Notes: a model not told the origin generated them from the sequence alone. A stretch of 64,000 nt of DNA from Parabacteroides sp. (GCA_017937385.1 JAGBDR010000005.1:24111-88110); one strand, 5' to 3'; positions 16,921 to 26,668 are shown, counted from the stretch's first letter. Made by a program: numbers and translations.

Positions 16921-18573
16921 TCAAAACAGCGTCTTTTGTGTGTAAAGTTTGTTGTCATAAACAACCTTCACGATATACACACCGGCCGGAATCGGGCCGA
17001 TCGGCAAAGTGGCCTGTTGTCCGGTGATGGAATACGTGCACACCGGATTTCCGGTGAGTGATACCAAGGTGCATGAAGCCTGGCTGACAGGAGCGGCAAA
17101 ATCAATGTGGATCGTATGCCGGTATTTGTCGACGGCCAGATGGATATCCGTAGTCGCGTGTATGCGTTCGTTGGCCGTCCCGCCTCCTTCGTTCGGATCC
17201 ATTCCGGTGCAGACGGGAACAGCCAGTCCGACAGGATCGAGCCAGTATTTGAGCTGTCTGCTGCTGTCAGCCGGTTCGGACCAGCTTTTTTGGATGGAGA
17301 AAAAGAAGTCTTCGGTCGGATTGTTGCAACTGGAAGCGCCTCCGGTCAGTCCTCCGATAATCCGGTTGTCGCCATCGAAAAGGGGAGAACCGGACGAACC
17401 TCCGGCTGTACAGCCCGCCGCCCAGCGGGCTACTCTCCAATGCGAGTTCTCCTTGAAGTTGGCTACGGATATTTTGTAGGTAGCCAGTTCTACGTTCCCT
17501 TCGACCAGGTTCAGCCGTTTGAGTGAGCCGCCCGGATGGTGGATGCACGCGTAAGGTGCTGTTCCCGCATCCTGCGCGTTCCAGCCAGCATAATAGGCTT
17601 GATAGTCGGCTGGAGGAGTGTCCTGCAATTCCAGTAATGCCATGTCCGTCTGCTCGTTGACGGCCCGGAAATGAGCGGAAGCGACGGTCTGGTCGGTACG
17701 TCCGGGTTCAACCGGGCTGCATTGGGGGCTGTTGTAATTGAAATAGCAGACGATTTTGCCCGCCACCTCTTCATAATCCGGGTTTTGGATCTGAAACTGG
17801 TCGTTCAGGCAGTGCGAGGCCGTAAGGAGATAAGGTTTCCCGTTGTTTGCCGTGTTGTTGACAAGTGTACCGGTACAGCCGACTTGCCCGTCGATGATCA
17901 GAAGGAGGACACTCCGTTCGATGTCGTCATAGCGTGTGGTCGTATCTTGGAAACAGGCTACGGCCGGCATACATTGGAACGCTGTGAAATCGGGTTGCGG
18001 TTCCGAGATTCGGAGGTCCCGATAACCGTGGTTTACCTCGCCCACCGTGAGCTTGCCGGCGAAAGCCGCTTTCGCCGGTTCCTGGTATTCGATGATCAGT
18101 TTGTCGCCCTGGATCGGGGCTACGGGCAGAATGCCGCGTTCCGAATTGTTCAGATGGTTGAACGCGCCCAGCACTTCCGATTGGTCGCTGTTGTACAGGA
18201 ATACGCGTGCACCTTCGGGCAGCCGGTATTGGCTGAACAGGATATTCAGGGAGCGTGCGCCTTGGGAGTATATCCCGAGCCGCCAAACCTTCGTCCCGTC
18301 GGGTAGGGTGAAACGGACTCCGGAGTTTTCCGGTGTGTAGTCCGTCATGAATTTATAGGCAAAGCGGAAGCTGTTCCGTAGCCCGGCCGCTTCGAGCGAG
18401 TCGAGCCGGAGTTGTTCTGCCAAGTCGAACGTTGGCATTTGAACAAACAACCCGTCTGTTTGGTTTTTAGTATGAAACAACGGCAGCGGATCTCCCCCAT
18501 GGCTGATTTGTGCTTGGGCAGAGACGCAGAAAAACAGGTAGACACTGATGTAAGCAATGAAGTCCTTTATCAT
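16921..18573 (-). CDS. Secreted trypsin-like serine protease with a sorting-type C-terminal domain
   Basis: 550 residues from the ATG at 18573 (MIKDFIAYISVYLFFCVSAQ, cleavage after AQA). Longer in-frame starts overlap the divergent gene at 18753 and lack a signal. An N-terminal beta domain precedes an S1 protease domain: LLTASHCLND (His about 253), TDMALLELQD (Asp about 309), GGSSGSPLFDGDNRIIGG (Ser about 394). It resembles lysyl endopeptidases. The last 75 residues (VSLTGNPVCTYSITGQQATL, IPAGVYIVKVVYDNKLYTQK) have the layout of a type IX secretion type A sorting domain. If this strain has that system, the enzyme would be secreted or surface-anchored. No such machinery is in the window. Confidence 0.85.
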   Translation of the reverse strand: MIKDFIAYISVYLFFCVSAQAQISHGGDPLPLFHTKNQTDGLFVQMPTFDLAEQLRLDSLEAAGLRNSFRFAYKFMTDYTPENSGVRFTLPDGTKVWRLGIYSQGARSLNILFSQYRLPEGARVFLYNSDQSEVLGAFNHLNNSERGILPVAPIQGDKLIIEYQEPAKAAFAGKLTVGEVNHGYRDLRISEPQPDFTAFQCMPAVACFQDTTTRYDDIERSVLLLIIDGQVGCTGTLVNNTANNGKPYLLTASHCLNDQFQIQNPDYEEVAGKIVCYFNYNSPQCSPVEPGRTDQTVASAHFRAVNEQTDMALLELQDTPPADYQAYYAGWNAQDAGTAPYACIHHPGGSLKRLNLVEGNVELATYKISVANFKENSHWRVARWAAGCTAGGSSGSPLFDGDNRIIGGLTGGASSCNNPTEDFFFSIQKSWSEPADSSRQLKYWLDPVGLAVPVCTGMDPNEGGGTANERIHATTDIHLAVDKYRHTIHIDFAAPVSQASCTLVSLTGNPVCTYSITGQQATLPIGPIPAGVYIVKVVYDNKLYTQKTLF

Positions 18574-18752
18574 AATGGGGACAAATATACGATTTTGAAG
18601 AAAGAATCCTTGCATTTCAAATTCATTTTCAAATTGTATTATACATTTGTCCTTTGTAAGGACTAAAGGAAAGCCTGCAACGATATGAAACCGGAAGTTG
18701 ACAATTGATAAATATAAATTATTTATGATAACCGATTTTAAATAGAAACAAT

Positions 18753-19595
18753 ATGATGAAGAATGTATTTTTACTTGCGGCACTGTCTTTGTGCCTGTTC
18801 CAGAGTTGTGACAATGATGACAACGAACCGGTTCCCGGTTATGTGAGTGTTGAGGCCAAAACCGCCTTTGAACAAAAATTCCCTTCAGCGAAAGATGCGG
18901 AGTGGAAAACTCGCCATGATTATTTGGTGGTGGAGTTCAAACAGGATAAAGTAGAGAAGGAGGCTTGGTTCGACAATAGCGGAGCTTGGTATATGACGGA
19001 AACGGATATTCCTTTTGCCAAGTTGCCCGATGGGGTAAAAACCGCTTTCCAGCAGGGGAAATATTCGACCTGGAAGGTGGAAGATGTGGATATGATCGAA
19101 CGTTGGGAGGCCGAGACTGTCTATGTGCTCGAAGTGGAACAGGGCGATAGCGAGGTGGATCTTTACTACTCTCCGGACGGTATCTTGGTGAAAACTGTTC
19201 TCGATACGGAGGGCAGCGACGGTTATGAAGATTTCATCCCATCCCAGCCATCCTCTGCCGTAGAGGCTTATCTCAAAGAAAATTATCCTGCTGCCCGTAT
19301 TTTGGACATCGACCAGGAAAAGGGAATGACGGAAGTGGAACTATTGGACGGAACGGTTTATCGTGAGCTCTTGTTCGACAATGCAGGTGCTTGGACACAG
19401 ACCAAAACGGAACTCCATGTCGCCGAACTGCCGGATGCCGTAATGACGGCGATCAAATCTTCGCCATACGCGGCCTATACTATTGACGAGGCTGATTTCA
19501 TCCAGACTCCGGCCGGCGAATGGTATCTTGTTGAACTGGAATCCGGCAAGCAGGAGGTGGAACTTCGTATCGACGAGACCGGAAAGATCTTGTAG
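18753..19595 (+). CDS. PepSY-like lipoprotein with two repeats
   Basis: 280 residues; an equally good start is the next ATG at 18756. Lipoprotein signal MKNVFLLAALSLCLFQSC. Two copies of the PepSY-like fold (PF11396 type) follow: residues about 30-150 (AFEQKFPSAKDAEWKTRHDY, EAWFDNSGAWYMTETDI) and about 165-280 (YLKENYPAARILDIDQEKGM, LLFDNAGAWTQTKTEL). Such proteins are common periplasmic or surface lipoproteins in gut Bacteroidota and may inhibit or chaperone partner proteins; no specific role is known. Divergent from the S1 protease gene. Confidence 0.85.
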   Translation: MMKNVFLLAALSLCLFQSCDNDDNEPVPGYVSVEAKTAFEQKFPSAKDAEWKTRHDYLVVEFKQDKVEKEAWFDNSGAWYMTETDIPFAKLPDGVKTAFQQGKYSTWKVEDVDMIERWEAETVYVLEVEQGDSEVDLYYSPDGILVKTVLDTEGSDGYEDFIPSQPSSAVEAYLKENYPAARILDIDQEKGMTEVELLDGTVYRELLFDNAGAWTQTKTELHVAELPDAVMTAIKSSPYAAYTIDEADFIQTPAGEWYLVELESGKQEVELRIDETGKIL

Positions 19596-19636
19596 GAACC
19601 GGTAAACAAATATGGTAACGCAAACTCCCCATCGAC

Positions 19637-19724
19637 GTGGAAAATTTTTCCCATGCCGGTGAGAATTTTTTCCCACGGGCATGGAATAAATTTTCCATGG
19701 CGGTGGAAGTCCATTGATAACGGG
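19637..19724. repeat. Four 22-bp direct units (array A)
   Basis: Units start at 19637, 19659, 19681 and 19703, each exactly 22 bp. The first three share a core like TGGAAAATTTTTCCCA, itself close to a palindrome, followed by a GC-rich joint (TGCCG, CGGGC, TGGCG). The fourth is degenerate. It lies in the 3' flank of the PepSY-like gene with no coding overlap. It has the same architecture as the arrays at 31.66 kb and 52.0 kb but an unrelated unit. Confidence 0.75.
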
Positions 19725-19798
19725 AGATTTTATGAGAGAAGGGCCGGGCGAGTATAAAATTTTATGGTGGTAGCCTTGTTTAAAAAGGTAAACAATTG

Positions 19799-19827
19799 TT
19801 GAATCTCATGTTTTTTAATTAAGTTTG
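19799..19827 (+). promoter_or_regulatory. Promoter of the fumarase gene
   Basis: TTG (19799-19801), 18 bp, then TAAGTTTG (19820-19827). Expected start near 19834 gives a leader of about 50 bases. Confidence 0.6.
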
Positions 19828-19884
19828 CCCTCTGTATCAAGGATACGATTCTAAACCATTATTATAAATTAAAATATAAACGCT

Positions 19885-21525
19885 ATGGCAACAACTCCTT
19901 TCAAGTATCAGGCTCCGTTTCCATTGGGTCCGGATACAACAGAGTATTATTTGCTTACAAAAGATTATGTTTCGGTTTCCGAGTTCGAAGGGACTCCGGT
20001 TCTGAAAGTAGCGAAAGAAGGTCTTACGGCAATGGCTAATGCCGCTTTCCGTGATGTTTCCTTTATGCTTCGCCGTTCGCACAATGAGCAGGTGGCCAAG
20101 ATCCTGAGCGATCCGGAAGCAAGTGACAATGACAAATATGTAGCGTTGACTTTCCTGCGTAATGCAGAAGTTGCCGCTAAGGGTGTACTTCCTTTCTGCC
20201 AAGATACCGGTACGGCTATTATCCACGGCGAAAAGGGACAACAGGTATGGACGGGTTACTGCGACGAAGAGGCGCTTTCTTTGGGAGTTTATAAGACGTA
20301 TACGGAAGAAAACCTGCGTTATTCGCAGAACGCTCCACTGACGATGTACGACGAGGTGAACACCAAGTGTAACCTGCCGGCCCAGATCGACATCGAAGCG
20401 ACGGAAGGTATGGAATATAAATTCCTGTGCGTGACGAAAGGGGGCGGTTCCGCTAACAAGACTTACCTGTATCAGGAAACGAAAGCGATCTTGAACCCGG
20501 GCACATTGGTGCCGTTCATCCTTGAAAAGATCAAGACTTTGGGTACGGCTGCCTGTCCTCCTTATCATATCGCAGTGGTGATCGGCGGTACTTCGGCTGA
20601 AAAGAACCTGTTGACGGTGAAATTGGCCTCTACGCATTATTATGACGAATTGCCTACGACCGGCAACGAGTATGGCCGTGCATTCCGGGATATCGAACTG
20701 GAGAAAGAGGTGCTGGCCGAAGTCCACAAGATCGGTTTGGGTGCACAATTCGGCGGCAAGTATCTGGCACACGATATCCGTATCATCCGCCTGCCGCGCC
20801 ACGGTGCTTCCTGTCCGGTCGGTCTGGGAGTCAGTTGTTCGGCAGACCGTAACGTGAAATGTAAGATCAACAAAGACGGTATCTGGATCGAAAAGCTGGA
20901 CTGCCATCCGGGCGAACTGATCCCGGCTGAATTGCGCCAGGCAGGTGAAGGCGATGCGGTCAAGATCGATTTGAACCAGCCGATGTCTGAAATCCTGAAG
21001 GTGTTGGACAAATATCCGGTTGCAACACGTTTGTCTCTGAACGGTACGATCATCGTAGGTCGTGACATTGCCCATGCCAAGTTGAAAGAACGTTTGGACC
21101 GTGGCGAAGAGCTGCCTCAGTATATCAAAGACCATCCGATCTATTATGCGGGTCCGGCCAAGACTCCGGCAGGTATGGCTTGCGGCTCTATGGGTCCGAC
21201 GACAGCCGGTCGTATGGACCCGTATGTCGATTTGTTCCAGAGCCACGGCGGTAGCATGATCATGTTGGCAAAAGGTAACCGTAGCCAGCAAGTAACGGAT
21301 GCTTGCCTGAAATATGGTGGCTTCTATTTAGGAAGTATCGGTGGCCCGGCTGCAATCCTGGCACAAAACAATATCAAGAGCATCGAGTGTGTGGAATATC
21401 CCGAATTGGGCATGGAAGCCATCTGGAAGATCGAAGTAGAAGACTTCCCCGCATTCATCCTGGTAGACAACAAGGGCAACGATTTCTTCAAACAGATCAA
21501 ACCGCGTTGCACTTGCGGAAAGTAA
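19885..21525 (+). CDS. fumA: Class I fumarate hydratase (iron-sulfur)
   Basis: 546 residues, normal for the fused two-domain class I enzyme. It interconverts fumarate and malate in the cytoplasm, on the branched reductive path to succinate and propionate in Bacteroidales. The three cluster cysteines are visible in [11 protein letters not shown] (about 105), [16 protein letters not shown] (about 222) and [16 protein letters not shown] (about 311). The alpha domain carries [15 protein letters not shown], and the beta domain runs from about 360 on with [20 protein letters not shown] and [13 protein letters not shown]. The C-terminus PRCTCGK is cysteine-rich. Single gene with its own promoter and terminator. 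Confidence 0.96.
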   Translation: MATTPFKYQAPFPLGPDTTEYYLLTKDYVSVSEFEGTPVLKVAKEGLTAMANAAFRDVSFMLRRSHNEQVAKILSDPEASDNDKYVALTFLRNAEVAAKGVLPFCQDTGTAIIHGEKGQQVWTGYCDEEALSLGVYKTYTEENLRYSQNAPLTMYDEVNTKCNLPAQIDIEATEGMEYKFLCVTKGGGSANKTYLYQETKAILNPGTLVPFILEKIKTLGTAACPPYHIAVVIGGTSAEKNLLTVKLASTHYYDELPTTGNEYGRAFRDIELEKEVLAEVHKIGLGAQFGGKYLAHDIRIIRLPRHGASCPVGLGVSCSADRNVKCKINKDGIWIEKLDCHPGELIPAELRQAGEGDAVKIDLNQPMSEILKVLDKYPVATRLSLNGTIIVGRDIAHAKLKERLDRGEELPQYIKDHPIYYAGPAKTPAGMACGSMGPTTAGRMDPYVDLFQSHGGSMIMLAKGNRSQQVTDACLKYGGFYLGSIGGPAAILAQNNIKSIECVEYPELGMEAIWKIEVEDFPAFILVDNKGNDFFKQIKPRCTCGK

Positions 21526-21554
21526 TCTGATCCATACATTATATATATAATTAA

Positions 21555-21590
21555 AGAGGGGAAGTGGTAGAATCCATTTCCTCTTTTTTG
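21555..21590 (+). terminator. Terminator of the fumarase gene
   Basis: An 11-bp stem (AGGGGAAGTGG 21557-21567 with CCATTTCCTCT 21574-21584, including two G-U pairs), then a T run. Confidence 0.85.
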
Positions 21591-22031
21591 TTCTTTTGTC
21601 TGCTTTTCCTACTATTTGTCCCATACAACGAACTGTTGCAGCCGGTCTACTCGTTGAACATCGTAAACGAAGTGTTCGAACCGGGATTGCCCGGCCATTA
21701 CCATCACTACGCGCTCGTTCATGTCGAGCATTCGTCAAAAATCATGTTTCTTAAAAAATATTACCCGCAAGGGAAATTTGAATTATATGGGGTAGAAAAT
21801 CGATTTTTATGGGGGAGTAGTTTCGATTTGGACCAATGGCTTTTTTAGGAAAATGGACAATAAGGGAGAGGAGGAGGTTGAAAACTACGTTTGTTACCTA
21901 AGCTAACGTTATTTGGATGCGGTTGCCCTGAACTGTAACCTCTTCATCCGTCAAAGCCGGGGGAATGTTGTATAAACGTCGTTGTTTTGTCCTGTAACCC
22001 ATATATTTTGGAAAATTAAGGTCGTTTTTTC
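21591..22031. other. Gene-free stretch upstream of the long leader
   Basis: About 440 bp between the fumarase terminator and the next promoter. Short frames here on both strands lack family resemblance, signal sequences or convincing starts. I see no supported gene or repeat. Confidence 0.5.
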
Positions 22032-22061
22032 TTGCTGATTCGGAAAACCTATTTACCTTTG
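22032..22061 (+). promoter_or_regulatory. Promoter of the leader RNA and DUF6383-type gene
   Basis: TTG (22032-22034), 19 bp, then TACCTTTG (22054-22061) followed by CA. One of the best matches to the Bacteroidota consensus in the window. Expected start about 22068, some 370 bases upstream of the coding start. Confidence 0.75.
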
Positions 22062-22068
22062 CAACGAT

Positions 22069-22339
22069 TCCGTAGTGGACAGCGGTCCACAATGTGCGGA
22101 GTTAATTACATATTGTAAGCATTTTACGAAGATTATTCCAATCTTAAAATCTGGTAAATTTTAAACTTAGCGGGATAATGGACAGTAAATGCTTGCGCTG
22201 ATTACGCATATAGAATGTCTGCCATTTTAGATGGGTGGATTATATATATCGTATAAGCGCGGGCTGTTGTTCTATTATTGCTAAGTGGGCTTACCAGAGC
22301 CTTAAGATTGATAATAGATAACGAGCCTGCGTTTTTTTT
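22069..22339 (+). ncRNA. Structured leader or small RNA ending in a terminator-like hairpin
   Basis: About 270 bases between the promoter and a run of eight T. Near the 5' end GTGGAC (22075-22080) pairs with GTCCAC around AGCG. At the 3' end CGCGGGCT..TTCTATTAT (22258 on) pairs with ATAATAGATAACGAGCCTGCG (ending 22331), enclosing a second hairpin (GGGCT/AGCC), and T8 follows at 22332-22339. It does not match tmRNA, RNase P, SRP or 6S RNA as far as I can judge. It could be an attenuator controlling the large gene 100 bp downstream or an independent small RNA. Confidence 0.55.
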
Positions 22340-22439
22340 ATGTCCGTTCATAATCCTCGCGGGGAGTTGTTTTCTCCTTCGTAAAATTAGTTGTTGGATT
22401 TTCAAACACTATTTTATTAACAATTAATTTTAAATGATT

Positions 22440-25400
22440 ATGAACAAAAAGTTTTCTACTCTGGTAGCCGGTTTATTGCTGGCTTCAAGTATTGGAACGG
22501 TTAACGCTGATGTTATCAACGGGAGCTTTGCCAAATACTTGACTGCTCCGGGTGCAGCGAAAGTAGTGAAGGCTGGTACTTATTACCAGTTGGCGACTGC
22601 TACTTCAGGTCAAGTTGTGGCTATGCTTCCTGATGACAACGGTGGTTACACGTTGAAAGTGGTTTCTAAAGATGATGCCGATAAAACGGATGTACGTTAC
22701 ACCTTGTGGACAATCGATGTACAAGGCAATCCGACAGACGGTTATCGTTATTCTTTCCTGAACAAAGGAACGAATATGATTTTGTCTATTGACCCGGCTA
22801 CAGCTTTGAAAGCATTGAACAATAATGCTGCTGCAACTGCTGTCAAAGGGGATATCTCCGTTTGGAAGTGGCAGGATGCTCCTGATCCTGTAAAAGGGTT
22901 TAATTTGACAAATGATGCAGAAGCTTTGACATCTGTGTTCGGTCAAAAGAACGACTCTACTGTAACTTTGGTTGCCGGTAGCAAGGGGGTGTATGCTGTT
23001 AAGTATGCCTTGAATAATAAGATTGATTTGGCGACAGCTCAGTTGAAAGTTGTTCCTGCAAAACCTGAAGCTGTCGTTTTGGGTGCAGACGACTTGAATT
23101 CTATGTTGTGGACGACAACTCCGGATGGCAAGTTGAAACTGACGTTTGATAAGGATGTGGAAGGCGGAAATCCGGCTGCTGTCAATTTGTTTACAAAGCA
23201 GACTTATAAGGCAGTACCGGCTGTTGGTTATCCGGCAAACTTTGGTTATATCGGTGATGATGGTGTTTGGAAAGTAGGTGTTGATCCGTCATGGAATAAT
23301 GCAGGTTACGATATTTCTTTGGTCTCTCAGTATCTGACAGATGGTGCCTACCAAGTGGCTGTTGCAAAGTTGACTTTATTGGAAACAGCCTATAAAGCTT
23401 TGGGAACAAGTAATGCCTATGCTGATAAAGAAAAGTTATATAATGTGTATGTTGAAGTTTTGAATTTATTTCAGACGAACTATACGAAGTCTATATACAC
23501 AAAATCTTCTTTTTCAGAAGTATATGATAAATATCTTGAAGAGATTACAAGTGATGAAAGATTTGAAGTAGAAGGTATCGACTTTAGTGACCCGCTGTAT
23601 TTGGGCTTGAAGAATGCTGTTCGCAATTATGTTTTGACACGTTGGGATTATGCGGATTTTGATAATCGTACCAGCAATGATGGAACATCAAAAGGAACGA
23701 ATGCGATTGTTGGTGAAGCTGTTTCAACCTTATATTTGCAAGGTATGACTGATTCAAAAAGGCCTTTTGCAGCAGAAAGTGAAATGAAAAAACTTATTTC
23801 AGATGCAAAAAGCCTTGTTAAAACGACTAAAGATGCAGCAGAAAAAGATATTTCTCATGCTGTTTGGAATAAAAAAGCCGCAAATAGAGGTTGGGTTTCT
23901 TTGCAAGCAAATGATGAAACAGATGACGCAAAGAAAACATATTTGAAAGTCGGTATTGAATTTTTGACTGGTGCATCCGGAAATAACGCAAAACATCTGA
24001 AAATGGTTCATGCAACTTGGAAAGATGCTATGCCCGATGCAACTCCTATCAACAAAACTCGTCAAGATTTGAACGGTCGTTACAACTTCCAGTTCACTTG
24101 GTTCCCGGCAGAAGACTCAATTGTAATCCGTACAGCAGGTTTCGCTGTTAAGCCTGACCATGTTGCAAATTGGGAGGATATGACGGTTGAAACCAATCCG
24201 GACGATTTGGGTATGGATAAGGTTCAGGCAACTCCGGCTGACGAAGATGTTGCTCCTGGTACAAAACCGGCAGAATTGAACTTAATCAAGATTGCAGTTT
24301 TGGCAAACAACCACCGCGAAGTTACAGTAGGTAGCTCAGAAAACAAGTATGGTTTTACTCCGGCTACTACTATCAATACGAAGATTACCATCGGTAACAA
24401 CGGTATGTACACGAAGACAACTATTCCGGCAGGTGTTTACTACTTCAATTTGGCTTCTAACTTGGCTCGGAGAAGTTTGTTAAACGGCAAATATATTGTT
24501 GCAAACTTCTGTGGCGAATATAACGAATATGCAAATCCTGAAAAAGACCAGATCTACGGTCCGGCTCAGAATTTTGACCACATGCCACGTACACAATGGG
24601 TTGTTGAACAGAATGCTGGTCCGATTGCAAGCGAACGTACGATTAACATCTATAACCGTGAATTCCCTGAAAAGAGTGCTAAAAACATACAGCTTTACGA
24701 AGGTGATAATGGTACTGTATTTGCATTGTTCGGTGATAACAAAGTTCCTTTTGTAGTAGGTGATACATTAAGTTATACAGCTGTTAATGCTGACGTTTTG
24801 AAAGAAAACATCGGTTATAAGACTTATAAAGATGAAGATTTGCTCCACTATCGTTATACGATGGATTACTATAGCGGTATGGGCATTGGCCATAAAGTAA
24901 ATGTAAGTGCTGTTGAAGCGGATTCTGTTGTATTCGTAAATGCAAAGGTTGATGAAAAGGGAACAGAATTGCAGTTGATCAAAGTAAAAGAAGAAGCATA
25001 CGGTTATAAGGGTGATGTTGTCGGTCAGTTGAAGAGACAACTCTACAAGATCCGTACATACGATGGTTCTAAGTTGTCTAATAACAACAAATATATCAAA
25101 CGTGGTGGTGCATCTTGGGATTCTTATGTTTTGACAGATGATGCAGATGATGCAGCTCTGTTCTATCTGAAAGAAAACAACCAGTTGACAGTTGATGGTA
25201 AAACTATATGCTATTATGCATTGGTTGAAAGAGAGGATGTTAAATATGGTGATGAATCATGGACTAATTACTATCGTGCTGGTGTTCACGACGGTTCTTT
25301 GGAATTTTCTGTAGAGCAGGCATGTGCTGAAACTCGTGTTGCTACATTCTCAATAGAACGTGATAACACTCCGTACTACCGTCGTCTCGGTGATACCAAC

Positions 25401-26456
25401 AAAGAAGACGGATTCGAAGATATGAAGACCGCTAACGCTAAGATCTTCGATGCCATCACAGGTGAATATCTGTATGAAGATGCCAATAGCGATTATTCTA
25501 AAGGAAAAGGAATCAATTTCTTAGGTATCGAAAACAAGAAAGTGGCTGTCAAGAACCCGACATTATATGTTGATACAGCTTATGTACGTGGTGAAACTAT
25601 GATGCCGCAGTATATGCTTGCAGTAGACGTTGTAGAACACAAAGGCAAGAAAGAATGTCCGATAGATCCGGAACACAATACGGATGAATATTTGACAGCT
25701 CATCCTGATGGTTGTCCTCACGCTGTTGCTACACAGGATTATAAGGTAGGCCGTTACTTGATCAGCTTCGCAGACTCTGTTGCGTTGTCTAAGGATTCAA
25801 AAGAATTCCAGTATGATCGTGCATACACTCGTCTGGGCTTCGTTGAAGCTAAGCACATCGGTGATACATTGGTTATCTATCGCAACGGTGTTCCGGGAAC
25901 AGCTACTGCCGATTCCATCTTCTTGGGCGACAACCAGCCGAACAAGCAGACTTGGGCTTTGAATGCTGATCCGAGCAAGAACACGAAGGGTGATTCTATC
26001 CATGCCGCTCACAAGTATGGTATCAAGAATGCCGTCTTCGCATTCCGCCTGGTAAATGATCAACCGGAAGCCGACTTCTTGATTGAAACGACTGTGGAAA
26101 CTCCGAAGGCTACTTGGGGTGGTTGGATCAAGAACCAGAACGGTGTTCCTGTAATCGCTAAATATGGTAGCTATAATGAAGCCGCTTTGGACGCACTTGT
26201 CTTCAACATTGAACCGTCAACAGAAGAAGCTACAGCCAACGAAGGCATCGCAACTTCCGAAGTAACTGTTATCGCTGGTGAAGGTCAGTTGACTATCGCT
26301 AACGCTGCCGGCAAGAAAGTAGTTGTAAGCAACATCCTCGGCCAGGTAGTGGCTAACACAGTCTTGACTTCCGACAATGCTACAATCGCTGCTCCTCAGG
26401 GTGTAGTTGTAGTAGCTGTTGAAGGCGAAGAAGCTGTAAAGGCTATCGTAAAATAA
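22440..26456 (+). CDS. Very large exported protein with a DUF6383-like C-terminal domain
   Basis: 1338 residues from the ATG at 22440 (MNKKFSTLVAGLLLASSIGT, cleavage near VNA). The previous in-frame ATG at 22434 is less likely. The body has no recognised enzymatic motif. It is rich in Asp, Lys and Tyr and contains repeated beta-like segments such as YTLWTIDVQGNPTDGYRYSF and YRRLGDTNKEDGF. The last 70 residues (VTVIAGEGQLTIANAAGKKV, VSNILGQVVANTVLTSDNAT, then VVVVAVEGEEAVKAIVK) match the DUF6383-type ending seen in Parabacteroides proteins and resemble a secretion-sorting domain. Probably a cell-surface or secreted protein. The long leader and strong promoter suggest regulated, possibly high, expression. 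Confidence 0.8.
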   Translation: MNKKFSTLVAGLLLASSIGTVNADVINGSFAKYLTAPGAAKVVKAGTYYQLATATSGQVVAMLPDDNGGYTLKVVSKDDADKTDVRYTLWTIDVQGNPTDGYRYSFLNKGTNMILSIDPATALKALNNNAAATAVKGDISVWKWQDAPDPVKGFNLTNDAEALTSVFGQKNDSTVTLVAGSKGVYAVKYALNNKIDLATAQLKVVPAKPEAVVLGADDLNSMLWTTTPDGKLKLTFDKDVEGGNPAAVNLFTKQTYKAVPAVGYPANFGYIGDDGVWKVGVDPSWNNAGYDISLVSQYLTDGAYQVAVAKLTLLETAYKALGTSNAYADKEKLYNVYVEVLNLFQTNYTKSIYTKSSFSEVYDKYLEEITSDERFEVEGIDFSDPLYLGLKNAVRNYVLTRWDYADFDNRTSNDGTSKGTNAIVGEAVSTLYLQGMTDSKRPFAAESEMKKLISDAKSLVKTTKDAAEKDISHAVWNKKAANRGWVSLQANDETDDAKKTYLKVGIEFLTGASGNNAKHLKMVHATWKDAMPDATPINKTRQDLNGRYNFQFTWFPAEDSIVIRTAGFAVKPDHVANWEDMTVETNPDDLGMDKVQATPADEDVAPGTKPAELNLIKIAVLANNHREVTVGSSENKYGFTPATTINTKITIGNNGMYTKTTIPAGVYYFNLASNLARRSLLNGKYIVANFCGEYNEYANPEKDQIYGPAQNFDHMPRTQWVVEQNAGPIASERTINIYNREFPEKSAKNIQLYEGDNGTVFALFGDNKVPFVVGDTLSYTAVNADVLKENIGYKTYKDEDLLHYRYTMDYYSGMGIGHKVNVSAVEADSVVFVNAKVDEKGTELQLIKVKEEAYGYKGDVVGQLKRQLYKIRTYDGSKLSNNNKYIKRGGASWDSYVLTDDADDAALFYLKENNQLTVDGKTICYYALVEREDVKYGDESWTNYYRAGVHDGSLEFSVEQACAETRVATFSIERDNTPYYRRLGDTNKEDGFEDMKTANAKIFDAITGEYLYEDANSDYSKGKGINFLGIENKKVAVKNPTLYVDTAYVRGETMMPQYMLAVDVVEHKGKKECPIDPEHNTDEYLTAHPDGCPHAVATQDYKVGRYLISFADSVALSKDSKEFQYDRAYTRLGFVEAKHIGDTLVIYRNGVPGTATADSIFLGDNQPNKQTWALNADPSKNTKGDSIHAAHKYGIKNAVFAFRLVNDQPEADFLIETTVETPKATWGGWIKNQNGVPVIAKYGSYNEAALDALVFNIEPSTEEATANEGIATSEVTVIAGEGQLTIANAAGKKVVVSNILGQVVANTVLTSDNATIAAPQGVVVVAVEGEEAVKAIVK

Positions 26457-26510
26457 ACATGAATTTATAATCAAATAATTCTAAAATGTTTGGCCGCGTG
26501 CTGTTCCCCC

Positions 26511-26538
26511 GTAGAGACGCACGGCAGTGCGTCTCTAC
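26511..26538. repeat. Intergenic palindrome GTAGAGACGCAC..GTGCGTCTCTAC
   Basis: Perfect 12-bp arms (26511-26522 and 26527-26538) around GGCA. The GTAGAGACGC core recalls short palindromic repeats I associate with scattered intergenic copies in Bacteroidota and some cyanobacteria. It lies in the gap of 320 bp between the convergent DUF6383-type and pnp genes, which otherwise holds only the two hairpins at 26669-26750. Confidence 0.7.
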
Positions 26539-26668
26539 AAAAAACAACGGCAACTACCCTGCGACAGGTGAACAAGCGGCTGGATTCATATTAATAATAC
26601 TAAAGTATATTGAAATTAAAAGTTCTAATAGCCGTACCCTTGTGAAAGGCGAAAGCTATACACAAGAC

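Noticed and set aside
16921-18783. 620-residue version of the S1 protease
   Set aside because: The extra 70 residues lack a signal, overlap the divergent lipoprotein gene, and an ATG with a proper signal peptide lies at 18573.
19837-21291. 484-codon minus-strand frame over fumarase
   Set aside because: Pure antisense of a conserved enzyme; no signal, motif or promoter.
21564-21848. 94-codon plus-strand frame after fumarase
   Set aside because: It begins inside the terminator hairpin and has no recognisable family or proper start.
21898-22092. 64-codon minus-strand frame upstream of the leader
   Set aside because: Overlaps the promoter and 5' hairpin of the leader; no family resemblance.
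22069-22339. tmRNA, RNase P RNA, SRP RNA or 6S RNA
   Set aside because: None of the conserved landmarks of these RNAs could be found; the 5' and 3' ends do not pair as in 6S.
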